Notes under the pieces: generated by a model
What the model saw: the letters and a program-made list of their open reading frames with translations, nothing else
Told to the model about the DNA's origin: nothing
The model's database searches: none
Program-made: the position numbers and the translations under genes
In this document: positions 51,132-63,100 of the stretch, in pieces
How the letters are laid out: the number at the start of each line of letters is the position of its first letter
Position numbering within the stretch: position 1 is the first letter of the stretch
Assembly: GCF_033439725.1 (NCBI RefSeq)
Contig: NW_026944390.1
Location: forward strand, 1,364,001-1,428,000
Source: Neurospora tetraspora
Lineage: Eukaryota; Ascomycota; Sordariomycetes; Sordariales; Sordariaceae
Length of the DNA stretch: 64,000 nt
Reading direction: 5' to 3'

Positions 51132-51303
51132 TGTCCGATGTGACGGTGTAGAATTGATTGATTGAAGAGTGTGTGTAACTGATTCGCCCAGAAGGTATAG
51201 GGGGTGTTGGGGTAACCCAAATATGCCCAGAAATCAGGCAATATCAGGTGGCTAGAGCGCTAACCTCCATATAGTATAGCTAAAACCACCCTTAAATTTA
51301 ATA
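51132..51303 (-). repeat. Copia element LTR, left copy (172 bp)
   Basis: Aligns end to end with 56,470-56,641 without gaps. It starts TGTCCGATG and ends in AAATTTAATA, the RIP-mutated form of the partner's GAATCTGACA. Differences are G/A and C/T transitions concentrated at the inner end. As the element reads on the minus strand, this is its 3' LTR. The next bases (51,304 on) are pyrimidine-rich on +, fitting a polypurine tract on -. Confidence 0.95.
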
Positions 51304-54300
51304 TACTCCCTTACTTGTAGACCTTCTAAATAGGGTAAAAGTAAAGCTATTTACAAAGTCTCTCTTCTAGTACGTTAATTTCTCTAGCTAAATTGTGAAT
51401 ATCCTCTAGAACATTATCCGGAATCTCGCTATCCATTCCTATCTCCTTACGAGCTAGTATATTCATTATTCTTTTTAATTCCCAGAATTTCTCGTAATTT
51501 AATTATCCTTAAACCTTCGTTAATTTATCAGCTAGTATCTTCTTTGTTTCTAGATATTTAATTTCAATCCTTCCTTCTATAATCTCCTACTTTAATTAGT
51601 AATAATAGATATTAATATACTTTAATTTAGTTATTAACTTTATTACCTTAATAATTAATATACAAATCGTTTATATATTATTATAACCGATTATAGGTAT
51701 ATTCTTACTGAGGGGAATATTAATCTCTTTATATAAACGTATAATAGCGATAGCTTCCTTAGTGCCGTTTGAAATCGATAATAACTCTATTTCTATTATT
51801 AAAGTAAATACTGTTATTTATTTAATTATACCCTAATAAATTAGATTATTAAAGAGCTTAATTATAAATTTATATAAATTCTTTCGATTTAGAGGGTTAT
51901 TAGCGTATAATGTATTTGAAATAATTTTGAATTTCGTTAATTTACTATAATAGAAGGAGAAATTAAGGTAGTATTAAAGGTAATATAGAACTTTATTAAT
52001 AGCCTTATGATATTGAAGACCGGGATTATAATTATAGTGAATTAATCGGCTAATGGCGAAAGTAATATTAGGCTGGGTAATTATAGTAGCGTATATTATA
52101 GAGCTAATAATAATTTAATATTCCCAGATTTTATTAAAAGAAGCTACGCTATTATAAAGTATAAGTTCTTTATTATTTATCGGAATAAAGGCGAAAGTAT
52201 AGGGATTTTTAATTAATTTAAGAATTTTATAAATATATTCCCGTTAAGATAATTAAATATAGTTTACCTTTCGGTTTGGAATAATTTCGATACTTAGAAA
52301 TTATTAAAAACTATTACTATTAGTAAATTTATATTTTTCCTTTAGTTTCTTCGTAACTTAAATAATTATATTCTATTATAATTTGTTGAAAGTGAAGATA
52401 ATATCGTTAATATAATAGAAAATTAAGATTCTATTATATTTAAAAATATACGGGTCTTCAAATAATAGTTTAAACCCTAGGCTTTTAAAAATCCTATTAA
52501 ATTCTCGTTACTATAGTAAAAGAGTTCGTCGGAAATTATAAAAAGCCTTAAGGATTTTAAAGATAATATTATACTTTTAATAATTAGGAAGTATATATAT
52601 ATATATATATTTCTTTATCGAAGTAAGTATTAACGAAAGCGTTTACTATATTATATTAAATAAATTCGAAATCGAATTTAATAATATAAGTGATAATTAA
52701 CTAGAATAACCGATTAACTAACGTAAAAATATACGTCTTTTTACCGTAATTATATTGTTAATTTCCTTTAATTACAAAGCGAACTTTTACCTTTAATAAC
52801 CGATTATATTTATTAAACTTATATATATATATTTATATATAATTAAAGATTTAAAAACCCTTAGTACGGAGAACGTCTTCGTTAATTTTAACTTATAACT
52901 TTAAATTTTTTATAGCTATCGAAATATATTTCCTCTATTTATTTAAAGAAATTACCTGAATTATAATATTCGAAATTGTAATAAATCTTTAAGATTAAAG
53001 GAAGGTTTTAATATTTAATAGGATCTAATTTACTACCCTTAGAAATTAGGCAATTAATTTCTACCTTCGTAATTATTTTACTTTACTACTACCTAATTAA
53101 TTAAATAAATTTCTTAGCGTTAAATCTAATTTCTTATAATTCGAAGGTCGGGAAGGAGATAAACTCTCATAAATTTATTATAAAGCTAATAATAAAAGTA
53201 GTTAATAATATATTTAACGGAGTAGGGTAATTAAATATAAAATTAATAAATATTTTATTCTAAATAGTAAATTCTATTAATTTCGAAATAGTTTCGTTAT
53301 TATCTTTTTAAAGTTCGTTATCGAAGAATAATAGTAAAAAAGGGGTAAAATTATTATTTTCTATATTTTACGTTACATTAAAGGGTTCGAAATATTATAT
53401 AAATAGTTAAGAAGGTTAATTAATTCGGTTGAATAAATCGGTAATTTCGTCGCTAATTAGCTTTAATCTTTCTTTAAAATTATTAAAGTTCTCTAAATAG
53501 ACTAAATCTTCGTTAAAAAGTATATTATAAATATAAATAATATAATTAGTCTACGGATTCCAAATTTAATAAATAGAAGAGGTAGTATAGCCAATAAAGA
53601 ATCCAATTTAAACTTTTAATTGAAATTTCTTATACCGTTACTTTTTCTTCTATACGGTACTCATTATTATATATATTTTATAACCGTAAATACGTAAATA
53701 ATTGAAATTAGGTTTACGGGGTTTAGTTTATACTCCTTTATAATAAGTTACGAAAATATAAAACTGTTCGTATAATAATATCTAATTATAAAAATACTTA
53801 GGCAATTATTTAATAAAGTAAATTAAAGTTAAAATAATTTAAAATTAGAAATTATAAGGGAATTTAGCGCTACTTGTTATTATATGCGCTTTTTCTTTAA
53901 TTATACTCCTTAAACGTTTAGTACCGCCGTTTTAAATTTAAATATTAAATATTAAAAGTTCGAAAATAATAAAGCGTATAGCTAATTTATCCTTAATATA
54001 TTAATTATTAAATTCGTTATCATACTTAACGTATTTAACTTTAATCTTATACCGGTAATTAATTACATCAATAACTAATAAAAGTTCTTTAATGATAATT
54101 TCAATTATCTGGTTCGATATATAAATATCCTAAATAAATTTAATCTATTAATAAATAATAAATATAATATATTTAAAATTACTTTTCCTCACTTCGTATT
54201 CGAAGAAATCGACGGCGAAATCTTCTCCCGGGCCAAATCCCTTATTTCGTAATTTTCGTTTAATTTATTATTTAATCTTTAAAATACTATACGTATCGTA

Positions 54301-56469
54301 TCAATAAATAGCGGGCGCTTTAAATTTAATGCCTTCGATATTATAAAAGTATTTAAAGATTTGAAGATTATAGTAACCGAATCGTTTTTATTAGAATTTA
54401 GCGGGAATTTCATATATACGACGGCCGGTAAAGGAATTAAAGTAATTTCGACGAATAAAGAAAATAGTATAATTAAAGGAGAAGGGTAAATATTCGAAGA
54501 CCGTTTAATAATAGATTCTTTAAAGAAATAAAAGAGTAAGCCGTTTAGCTAATAGAAGTAATTACTAAAGGGTTTATAATTTTAATAAAAATTTTATTTT
54601 CGAAATAGGCGTAATAATATAAAAATTATAATAAAGTTAAAGTAGAAAGCTACCTTTTTCAACCGTAGTTTTAAAACTCCCCTCTCTCCCTATACTTTTA
54701 CGTTAATAATTTTAAAACCCTAAATAGGTATTTAAAATTTACTAATCTAAACGTCGTCCTTTAGGGACGCTATTCGAAATAAAGAGAAATAATTAATTTC
54801 GTTAAAAATAAAAATAGAAGCCTTAGAATCGAAGATTATAGAGTTTTTAAATAAGTAAATATTAACCTTACCACTACTCGCGTTAAAAATATTTTATTTA
54901 ACGAAAAATATTAAATTGTAAATACCGATTTCTTATCTCCTTTAATTTTTCGAAGCAATAATTTACGTAAAGGTAAAAAAGTAGTCCCGTATTTAATTTT
55001 TAGCCTTCTTAATCTCTTTACTAATCTCGGGATATTTTTTAAGATTTTTATTAATAAACTTCTAAGTAAAGCTACTTAATTTTTATTTAGGAGTATCCTT
55101 AATTTTAAATATTAAATACTAATAGCGCCTTATTAAATAAGGGCTTCGCTCGTAAATTTTATAAAATGGCGTAGCGCCTCTTCTCCTTTTTGGCCGTAAA
55201 GAATCTTTTATATTTTTATCCGCATTATGTTTTTTCTTTACATTTACCTTTTACTTCTTTTTACAATTAAAATTAAAAGTATCCTCCTTATTAAACGCGA
55301 ACTTTTACGAATTAAAACGGCTAATACCTTAAACGCTACGAACTATAGCCTTCTTAGAATTAACTAATAATATAGTACGTTCTAATATACTAACCCTTTT
55401 ACAATTAACGGATACATCCTTATATTTTAAAGATATCTCTTCAAATTCATTATCGAACTTCTAAGAATTACTAATTTAAATAGGCTTATGTTTATAAACT
55501 ATATCGATAAAGTCAGTACATTATAAAATAGGGGAAATTATTTTACTAATTCTAAATCTTTTCCTATTTATAATAAAGATTTTCCAATCAGATAATTATT
55601 TTTCAAAATCCTTAGGTTACTTTTTTATAGTTTCTTTAATAAAGGTTTAATAATTTCGATGATTTTTAGCGATTTAATTAATAAGTAGATAATTAATTTG
55701 ACTCTTAATTTCTCTAAACTAATCGCGGGTAAATTCATCCTATTTAAATAAAATATTAATATAATAAGCGGCGATATAAGTATTTATCCAATTACGAATT
55801 CGGGTATTAGCGTCGTCGAAGTCTTTCTAATATTTATAGTAAACGTTATATATATTATTAATTTAATCGTACATTACTTTCCTAATAACTATTGAATCGG
55901 TAGAGGGGTTAATAATTATATCCTCCCTAATATCTTACTTAATACAATATTTATTATCCTCCTCTTCCTCTTTTTCTTCTCCTAAACTTCCTTTCTTATC
56001 GTCTTCGTTAGCGCTGGTAGCGGCTTCTTCTTAAAGTTAGGTAGCAATAGCAATCTCAATAGTAGTACCATTTATATTAGTAGCTATAATAGTAGTAATT
56101 ATTACGATTATAGTTATAGCCTTCACCTGGATTCCTCTATTAAATTTAATAAACTCCTTCTTTACTGCTAAAAAGCGGTCCTTTACTTATTTAGTAAAGA
56201 AGAAGTCTTCCAGCTTCGGGGGTAGAACCCTTTCAATTATAAGTTTTCCTTTAAATAGCCAATTACTAAAATCCTAATTACTACCAACGAATCTCTTAAG
56301 AACTTTATACTAACTAGGCTAGTCAATAGGAGCATTAAAGATAACCGTAATAATTTTATCGGTGGATTCTTTTAATAAGGATATAACTAACGTTATTAAT
56401 TTTGTAGGAATATTACTTGTAATCGATAATCATGGTATTAAACGTGAATATGTAAATCAGATTGTTAAT

Positions 56470-56641
56470 TGTCTGATGTAATGGTGTAGAATTGATTGAT
56501 TGAAGAGTGTATGTAACTGACTCGCCCAGAAGGTATGGGGGGTGCTGGGGTAACCCAGATATGCCCAGAAATCAGGCAATATCAGGTGGCTGGAGCGCTA
56601 ACCTCCATATGGTATAGCTAAAACCACCCTTGAATCTGACA
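56470..56641 (-). repeat. Copia element LTR, right copy (172 bp)
   Basis: It starts TGTCTGATG and ends GAATCTGACA, and is much less mutated than the left copy at its outer end. It is the 5' LTR for the minus-strand element. Confidence 0.95.
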
Positions 56642-56646
56642 CTTGG
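56642..56646. repeat. Target-site duplication CTTGG (right)
   Basis: Exact match of 51,127-51,131. Confidence 0.92.
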
Positions 56647-56973
56647 CAGCTTGGGGACCCGCAGCAGGTGCCAGCCGCATCCCCGGGAGGCCTGGATCCA
56701 GTTGTTACGTAGGGCGGACTTGCAGTGGGCGGCCAATCCGATCCACGACGCCATCACCTTGGAACGACCCCCGTCTCGAACTCATCCAAGCTCCAAACAT
56801 CGAGCTCCACTGACCACGGCCCGTCCCTCCTCCAGTCGATATCGAACCTATCTGTCGTCGTCGCGATAGCCTCACGACTCCTACAATCATCATATACTGG
56901 CCCTCTGGACCTGTTGTCGCCTTAGTCTCTTACCCCACCTCGAGTATACCTTGACCATTGCCGGATCGCAAAC
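56647..56973. promoter_or_regulatory. Promoter-proximal region of V-ATPase subunit D
   Basis: About 330 bp of GC-balanced sequence between the copia element and the start codon. No specific element can be named. Confidence 0.5.
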
Positions 56974-58170
56974 ATGTCTGGAGCTGCGGTATGACATCCA
57001 TCCTGGCTGCTGGTCCCCCGCAATCGACAACAACCGGGTCCATGGCGTTGACTAACAATGGGTGGTGGTGATAGGATCGCGAGGCCGTCTTCCCTACACG
57101 GCAGTCCTTGGGTATTATGAAAGCCAAGCTCAAGGGCGCCGAGACGGGTCACAGCTTGCTCAAGAGAAAGAGTGAAGCTCTCACCAAGTCCGTTGTTCCT
57201 CTCCCGGCCCATATCCATCCGTACACTTACACAGAGCTTGGTGCTAACAAAGTTTACTTCAAACAGACGTTTCAGAGGTACATATCCACTCGAGACCACT
57301 AAGACCCTTCACACATAGAGACTCTGACACGTCCGCCACTCCTTACAGAAATCACCCGCCGAATCGACGAAGCCAAGCGCAAGATGGGCCGCGTCATGCA
57401 GATCGCCTCGCTCTCCCTCGCCGAAGTTACCTACGCCGTCGGCGGCAACATCGGCTACCAGATCCAAGAGTCGGCCAAGTCGGCGCGATTCCGCATCCGC
57501 GCCAAGCAGGAGAACGTCTCGGGTGTGCTGCTCCCCACCTTCGAGGCCTACCAGACCGAGGGCAACAACGACTTCGCCATGACGGGTCTGGGCAAGGGTG
57601 GTCAGCAGGTGCAGCGGTGTCGCGAGACGTACGCCAGGGCGGTGGAGGCCCTGGTTGAGCTGGCTAGTCTGCAGACGGCGTTCGTTATCCTTGATGAGGT
57701 CATCAAGGTCGTCAACCGAAGAGTTAATGCGATGTAAGGCGAACCCTCTCCGTCTTTCTTGAAAGGTAGAATGGGAACACTAACACAAAGTTTCTAGTGA
57801 GCACGTCATTATTCCTCGGACTGAGAACACCATCAAGTGTAAGTTGATGTCATATTGCTCAAGGCTCTGACACGAGGACTATTTACTAATAGCTATGATA
57901 GATATCAACTCGGAACTTGACGAGCTTGACAGAGAGGAGTTCTACAGACTCAAGAAGGTTGCTGCCAAGAAGCAACGAGACAATGCGGAAACCGACGCTC
58001 AGATGAAAGCAAAGAAGGCAGAGCAGCAGCGGTTGGCCCTTGCGGAGGCTGAGAATGCTGAAGGTGAACAAGCGACCGAAGCACCCGCAGCACCAGAAGC
58101 GACCGACCTGCCAGAAGATACCCCTGCCGATATTTTGGCTGCCGAGGAGGACGAAGACATCATCTTTTAG
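56974..58170 (+). CDS. vma-8: V-type proton ATPase subunit D
   Basis: Six exons are inferred: 56,974-56,988, 57,075-57,187, 57,267-57,277 (11 nt), 57,349-57,733, 57,798-57,838 and 57,902-58,170, giving 277 aa. The family sequence is followed closely: MSGAA, DREAVFPTRQSLGIMKAKLK, GAETGHSLLKRKSEALTK, RFREITRRIDEAKRKMGRVM. It continues with LLPTFEAYQTEGNNDFAMTG and QTAFVILDEVIKVVNRRVNA. The 11-nt exon supplies RFR, which the family requires. Intron ends are GT..AG throughout, with CTAAC branch sites in the first two. Subunit D is the central rotor stalk of V1, coupling ATP hydrolysis to proton pumping at the vacuolar membrane. The C-terminus is Ala/Glu-rich and acidic, longer than in animals. 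Confidence 0.97.
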
Positions 58171-58477
58171 TTTGATGTCAACTTGTTAACGTACTGGGAA
58201 CGTGTGATGGCTGGACGGACTGTCGATGACGATCAAGAATGTTTTGTTTGCATGAAATTGTGGAAGCAAAGGGCATGGGCGCAATCAAGGAGTTTGTCTT
58301 GTTTTTATTCTTGTTGTAGCATTGGGTATCTAAAGAAGGCGCTTTGCGAACTGCCCAAGTGGTGCCCATTATCAACGGAAACCTTTTATCCCACTCACCT
58401 ATACTGTGCATAACACGAGTATCGCACAATATCACCTCCTTTTGTTGACTTTTTCCAGGCATGCTTCCAGGCATGCT
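58171..58477. other. Convergent intergenic region
   Basis: About 300 bp between the stops of V-ATPase subunit D (+) and the U2B''-like gene (-). It probably holds both 3' UTRs. Confidence 0.6.
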
Positions 58478-59422
58478 CTACTGTCTCTGGTAGGTAACCT
58501 TCATGATCTTCTCGCCGTTCTTCAGAGCCATGCCGGCCGTGTTCTCCTTGGCGGTGATGGCACCAGCCTCGGCGTCGTACTCGACGAAAGCAATACCGCT
58601 GCGACCAGGCACAGTACGGACTTCGCGGAAGCCATCGAAGCGGGAAAAGATGGCTGTGAGGTCGTCCTTGGTGAAGTCGTCGGGTAGGTTCTGAACGAAG
58701 AGAATACGGTTGGGAGGCAAGTACTCGTCTGGGACGACAGCAGCAGGTCCCTGGCCCGTAGCCTTGAGGCCGGCACCGCGTTGGTTCTTGGCAGGGCGCC
58801 CGTCGGGGGCGGCACCCTGGAGAGGGCGCTTGAGGCGGTTTTGCTGTTCGGCGACTTCGAGGGCTCTCTTCTTGTCTGTAGCGGTTGATTGTCAGATCAA
58901 ATACGCTTGTTGCCAAGTGAAGATCGGGAGATGAAAGGAACATACCCTTCTCAGCAATGCGCCTGCGCTTGTGCTGGTCAAACTCCTCCTCGTTGCCAGT
59001 CTGAATAACGGTAGCGTCGCTCCTCGTCCGCGCCAGGGCCACCACCATGGGCTTCTCAAACAGCTCGAAGCCCTGGAGATCGTCGACGGCAGCTTGAGCC
59101 GACTCGGGCTTGTCAAAGACCACAAAGGCCTGGCCCTTGGCCTTGAGGTTGGTCTTGGCGACGATATCAATGACATTTCCGTACTCGGAGAAGATGGTGC
59201 GCAGGGCCTCCTTGAGGGGCTCTGGCTTGACGCGCTCCTCGAGATTGCGTACATAGACTCTACACAAAACGCGAACATGGGTTTGGTTAGCTTGATCGTC
59301 TCCTGGGATTACCTCGTGACTAGCTAGACTAGAGAAAAACACCCGACACCAGCCAGTGCTTTGTATGTGTCGGAGTGCAATGACACATACGTAGCGATGG
59401 GGGCCTGTCCTGCTGAAGCCAT
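58478..59422 (-). CDS. U1A/U2B''-type snRNP protein with two RRM domains
   Basis: Three exons are inferred: 59,422-59,391, 59,259-58,946 and 58,875-58,478, giving 247 aa. Introns start GTATGT and end GTGTAG and CTACAG. The first RRM (about residues 11-90) has VYVRNLEERV (RNP2) and KGQAFVVFDKPE (RNP1). A basic linker (KKRALEVAEQQNRLKRPL) follows. The second RRM (about 170-247) has RILFVQNLPDDFTKDDL and RSGIAFVEYDAE and ends MKVTYQRQ. This two-RRM layout is that of U1A/U2B''/SNF proteins, which bind U1 or U2 snRNA stem-loops in the spliceosome. Which snRNA it binds cannot be told from sequence alone. It is convergent with V-ATPase subunit D. Confidence 0.92.
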
Positions 59423-60163
59423 TGTTTCGACGGTTTAAAAATAGCGGTTTGAATGGTACGAAGGATCTATCCGTGTGGTCGTGAGGATCGCAATATGCTG
59501 TTGCGCAAGGGTAGGATAGGTAGAGGTATGTAGGTGTTGTCGTCGGTTATCACCGAGCAATCTTGAAGTGCAATGTCCAAGTGTAAGTTGTTCCTTGGTG
59601 GAGACGCTAGAAATCAATCCAGCAAGGGACTCGAGCGTTCAGGAGGCGCCACCTGGGCTCAGCTGCGCGACGCGACGCTAACAGTCCCGTCCGGGGCGTG
59701 GAGCCCCACCAGTTACCTCATCGCGCTTCACGGGCACTGCAACCCATCGCAAGCGCCTGTTGCTCGCTGTTGATTGCTCCGATCCAGGTGTCGGTCAGTT
59801 CGTTCTCTCCGCTCTGCCCGCTGTCGCAGTGTGTCTCGTCCCGCGGCAACAGCGGTCCTCTCCTCCCGTCTTGTTTGGTTCCCGGTCAAGCTGAACTTCC
59901 ACTTCCTTATCAAACAACTTGGAACCCAACGGCTCACTAAGGTACCTACTCGTCAGGACTGTTTGCCGCCCCTTTCTGTCATGCGAAGATGCTGGACATT
60001 TTCCTGAGCGAAACCACCAGATGAGAGACAAGGACTCGCGCAACAAGGAAGAGACAGAAGTGTAAGATAGGCGGTTAGCCAGTTGCCGACGCAGCCGGCG
60101 GTCGCGACTCAGCTCTCAGAGGATCACCGTGATACCTTCACTTTCCATCCCATAGGATCCGAC
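59423..60163. promoter_or_regulatory. Divergent promoter region, U2B''-like / Asi-like RING gene
   Basis: About 740 bp between two divergent start codons. No specific site could be assigned. Confidence 0.5.
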
Positions 60164-63100
60164 ATGGACGATAGTGTTTTCCTGCCGGATGCTGTAACGG
60201 CGGCAGCCTTGGCCCCGACAGCAGTATCCGTCCCGGTGCTGAATAATGCCAGCGCATGGCACAACTTCACGGTCTGGACCGCCCAGCGCCTGGGTTATGC
60301 GTTCAACGTGACGAAACTGGCGCCTTCGCTCGAGGATCTAGTCTGGGCAGGGCCCCGGATGGTGAAGAAGCTGGGGAAGCTGGGCGGCTCATATATCTTT
60401 TACCCCGATGCCATTGACGGCTTTGGCCAGCGCGTCATAGCCGAGTCGACCGACCCGGCCGCTTTCTTTGTCACGACTGCTCCCGACAGCACGACTGCTG
60501 CCGACGCCGCCCGAGCCATACTCGAATCCGCATCGTCTTCCGCCGCGGCCACTGCTACGGGCCAAGAGTCAGCCGCCTTCGCATCACGATTTACAATGGA
60601 GGGCGCCAGAGGTCTAGGGAGCGTCTTCAGCTACGCAACAAGCAAGTGGGCGCTAGCATGCATTGTCATGGCTGTGGTCTTCAACCGGACACACATCTTC
60701 GCCGCTACTCGCCGCCGACTGACGCTACCATGGACAGTCCGGCTTGCGCTCCGGTTGCCGGTTATCTTAGTCCTCGCTTGGCAGGTCGAACGGGTCCTCG
60801 AATCGATACAGTGCCAAACATCCCCCGAATTCGCCGATTTGCGCTGGGGCAATGCCAGCAAGAGCTCCGATCTCATGTTCTCCGAAAAGAATAACTTTCT
60901 CCACGGCTTGAGCTCTACCCTGCTCTTCGGGGCAACCGATAAACAATCTTGCCAGGCTATAAGGATGGTGCCATGGGACAACAATTCGAACGAGCAGCCG
61001 CAACTAGTAGGATCCTTGTCCCGGCTCTGGCCTCTGTTCATGACTTTCTGTGTGAGCCAGTTCATCGAGGTCCTCTCTGCGACGGTTCAGGGCCGTCCAG
61101 TAGCCGCAGAGACGGGCATGACGCTTTTCGAGCACTCATTGGCCTTTGCCGAAGCTGATGCCGCCATCAGCAACCAGCTGGGTTGGGGCCTCTTTACGGG
61201 CAAGGGGAATTCTTCCCAGGCATTAGCGGGATCTGCTGTTGCTGTCACGCGCAGCATGATTCTAAGAAGAGTCAACACGTCTCCAGAAGTTTTGCTGGTT
61301 GCGTTTCTCTCCGCCATGAGCCATCTCACTAGCCAAATACTTGGTGTCTTCAACCTACAGTCCAAATTCCGTTTGATCAACACTGGTTTCTGGGGACTTT
61401 GCTTTATGGGCAGCATTGTCTGGGGCGCCGTTACTTTCTCCATTGAGGATAGCTCAGCTCAAGCACTCTTGAGGTTCCCTACGGTCGTCATTATTGGATT
61501 TGTTCCGCATGTTCTCATCATATGCGGCATCTTTATTTGCAGTGTAATCTATTTACTAACCATGGGCCTCTCAGCGTTCGCTGCTCCTGAAAGCCCTCTT
61601 GAGACAGGACAACAACGCCCAACCCTCAGAGACCGCCTTGCTCGAGCCCACGCGAACATGCAAGCCAATGGATCTCTCTCCGATATCCGTATCCGATGGG
61701 ACATGGACTTCTATACTGCCCTCCTTCGGGCTGGCTTTGGAGCCATTACCATGGCTAGTGAGGCTGTCTACCTGAACGAAGACCATCGGGTGAATGTAAA
61801 GCGCTATACCTGGTTGGAAGACGAGCGGTTCCGCGAGATTGAGGAGCTTAGGATGCAATGGCTTGGAGGCGGAGGATCGGGCTCCCGTTTCGACTCCGTC
61901 GGTGTCATCGGTCTCGTACCTGTCAAGGAAGATCAAGCAAACGCTACGAGCGGTTACGCGAGGGAAAGGGCAGCTCAGAAGATCCCCCGGAACAGCGTTT
62001 CCGCCAGGCGGTTGCGAGACGGGGTGGGCGCCACAGAACGGAGTGGCAGGTGGCTGTTGGCGATCGAGTATGTCATGCACGTCAGCCGCCTGATCATCAC
62101 CACTTGGATGCTCGTCGTTATCAAGTTACTCTCTTACTTTGGGATTCGGAACCCCCCTCGTTGGCTACGGGCGTTGGCCCTTCAGCCACCAAAGCCGGAG
62201 ACTGCCACCAACGGCAGGAGGTCAGGGCGGAGAGGCGAGCGCGGTGCAACAGCCATCTGGGTAGACGCATCAGATCCCAACTCTTTCCCCGTCCCGCGGA
62301 GTGAGCGGGTCGATGTGGAAGCCGAGTTCCGCCGGCGCCTCCAACAACAACCCCTTAGCAGTGATCAAACCGGCGCCAGCGAAGCCGACATCGACTCCAA
62401 GCTATACAGCTGGTTCCTAAACGGCGGCTGGTGGGGAAACATTGATACAAGCGGTGACTACGTTCCCCCCGGCGGCGGTACCGACCTAGACGACCCGGAC
62501 TTCGACACCACAAGCATCATCTCCACAACCGAGACCACATCGCTATCAGACCTAGACAATGCCTGGGAGTCCGACAGCGATAACAACCATCTCGAAGACG
62601 GCCAACGCACACCCACTCAATCGTCCCCTTACCCAAACAACAAGCCCAACACCCAAAACCCCCTCCAACAATCCTGGGCCTTCTCCCGGGAATCCACCCC
62701 CGCTCAAGTAGCAGACCTCCCCCTAGCCGCCTCCGACCTCGCCCGCCTCCTCAACCCTCAATCGCCCGAAGAGCGCGACGAAGCCATCACCCTCGCCGCC
62801 CACTTGTCTTTCGAAGAAGGGATCATGACCCGCTCCCGCTTCCGCCAGCACCAAGCGCGCCAGCGCGTCAAGGTACTACTGTCCGGCGCCCAACACCGTC
62901 GTTTGTACGGCGGATACGGCAAGGGAGGACAAAGTACGCAGATGATGACGCCCGAGGAAGAGGCGAGGCGGTTGGAACAGATATTGTTGTCTAGACGGGC
63001 TGCTAAGGCGGCCCCTCCTAACCCAGAGGAGGAGGGAGGGGGTACTGGTACTGGTACAGGTACACAAAGTGGTGGTGGAAGTAATGACTGGGCAACGGGT

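Larger units (their letters stand above)
51132..56641 (-). mobile_element. Ty1/copia LTR retrotransposon, full length, RIP-inactivated
   Basis: A 5,510-bp element bounded by 172-bp LTRs and a perfect 5-bp duplication CTTGG. Minus-strand translation around 52,420-52,200 gives the copia reverse transcriptase end with RIP stops. It reads FYYINDIIFTFNK (from YVDDI), VTKKLKEKYKFT, FLSIEIIPNRKVN and LS.REYIYKILKL. RNase H-like sequence follows to the left. The RT/RNase H being at the 3' side, close to the 3' LTR, with upstream space for integrase and gag, is the Ty1/copia arrangement. Stops everywhere mean no activity. It sits between the start sides of SYF1 and V-ATPase subunit D. Confidence 0.93.
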
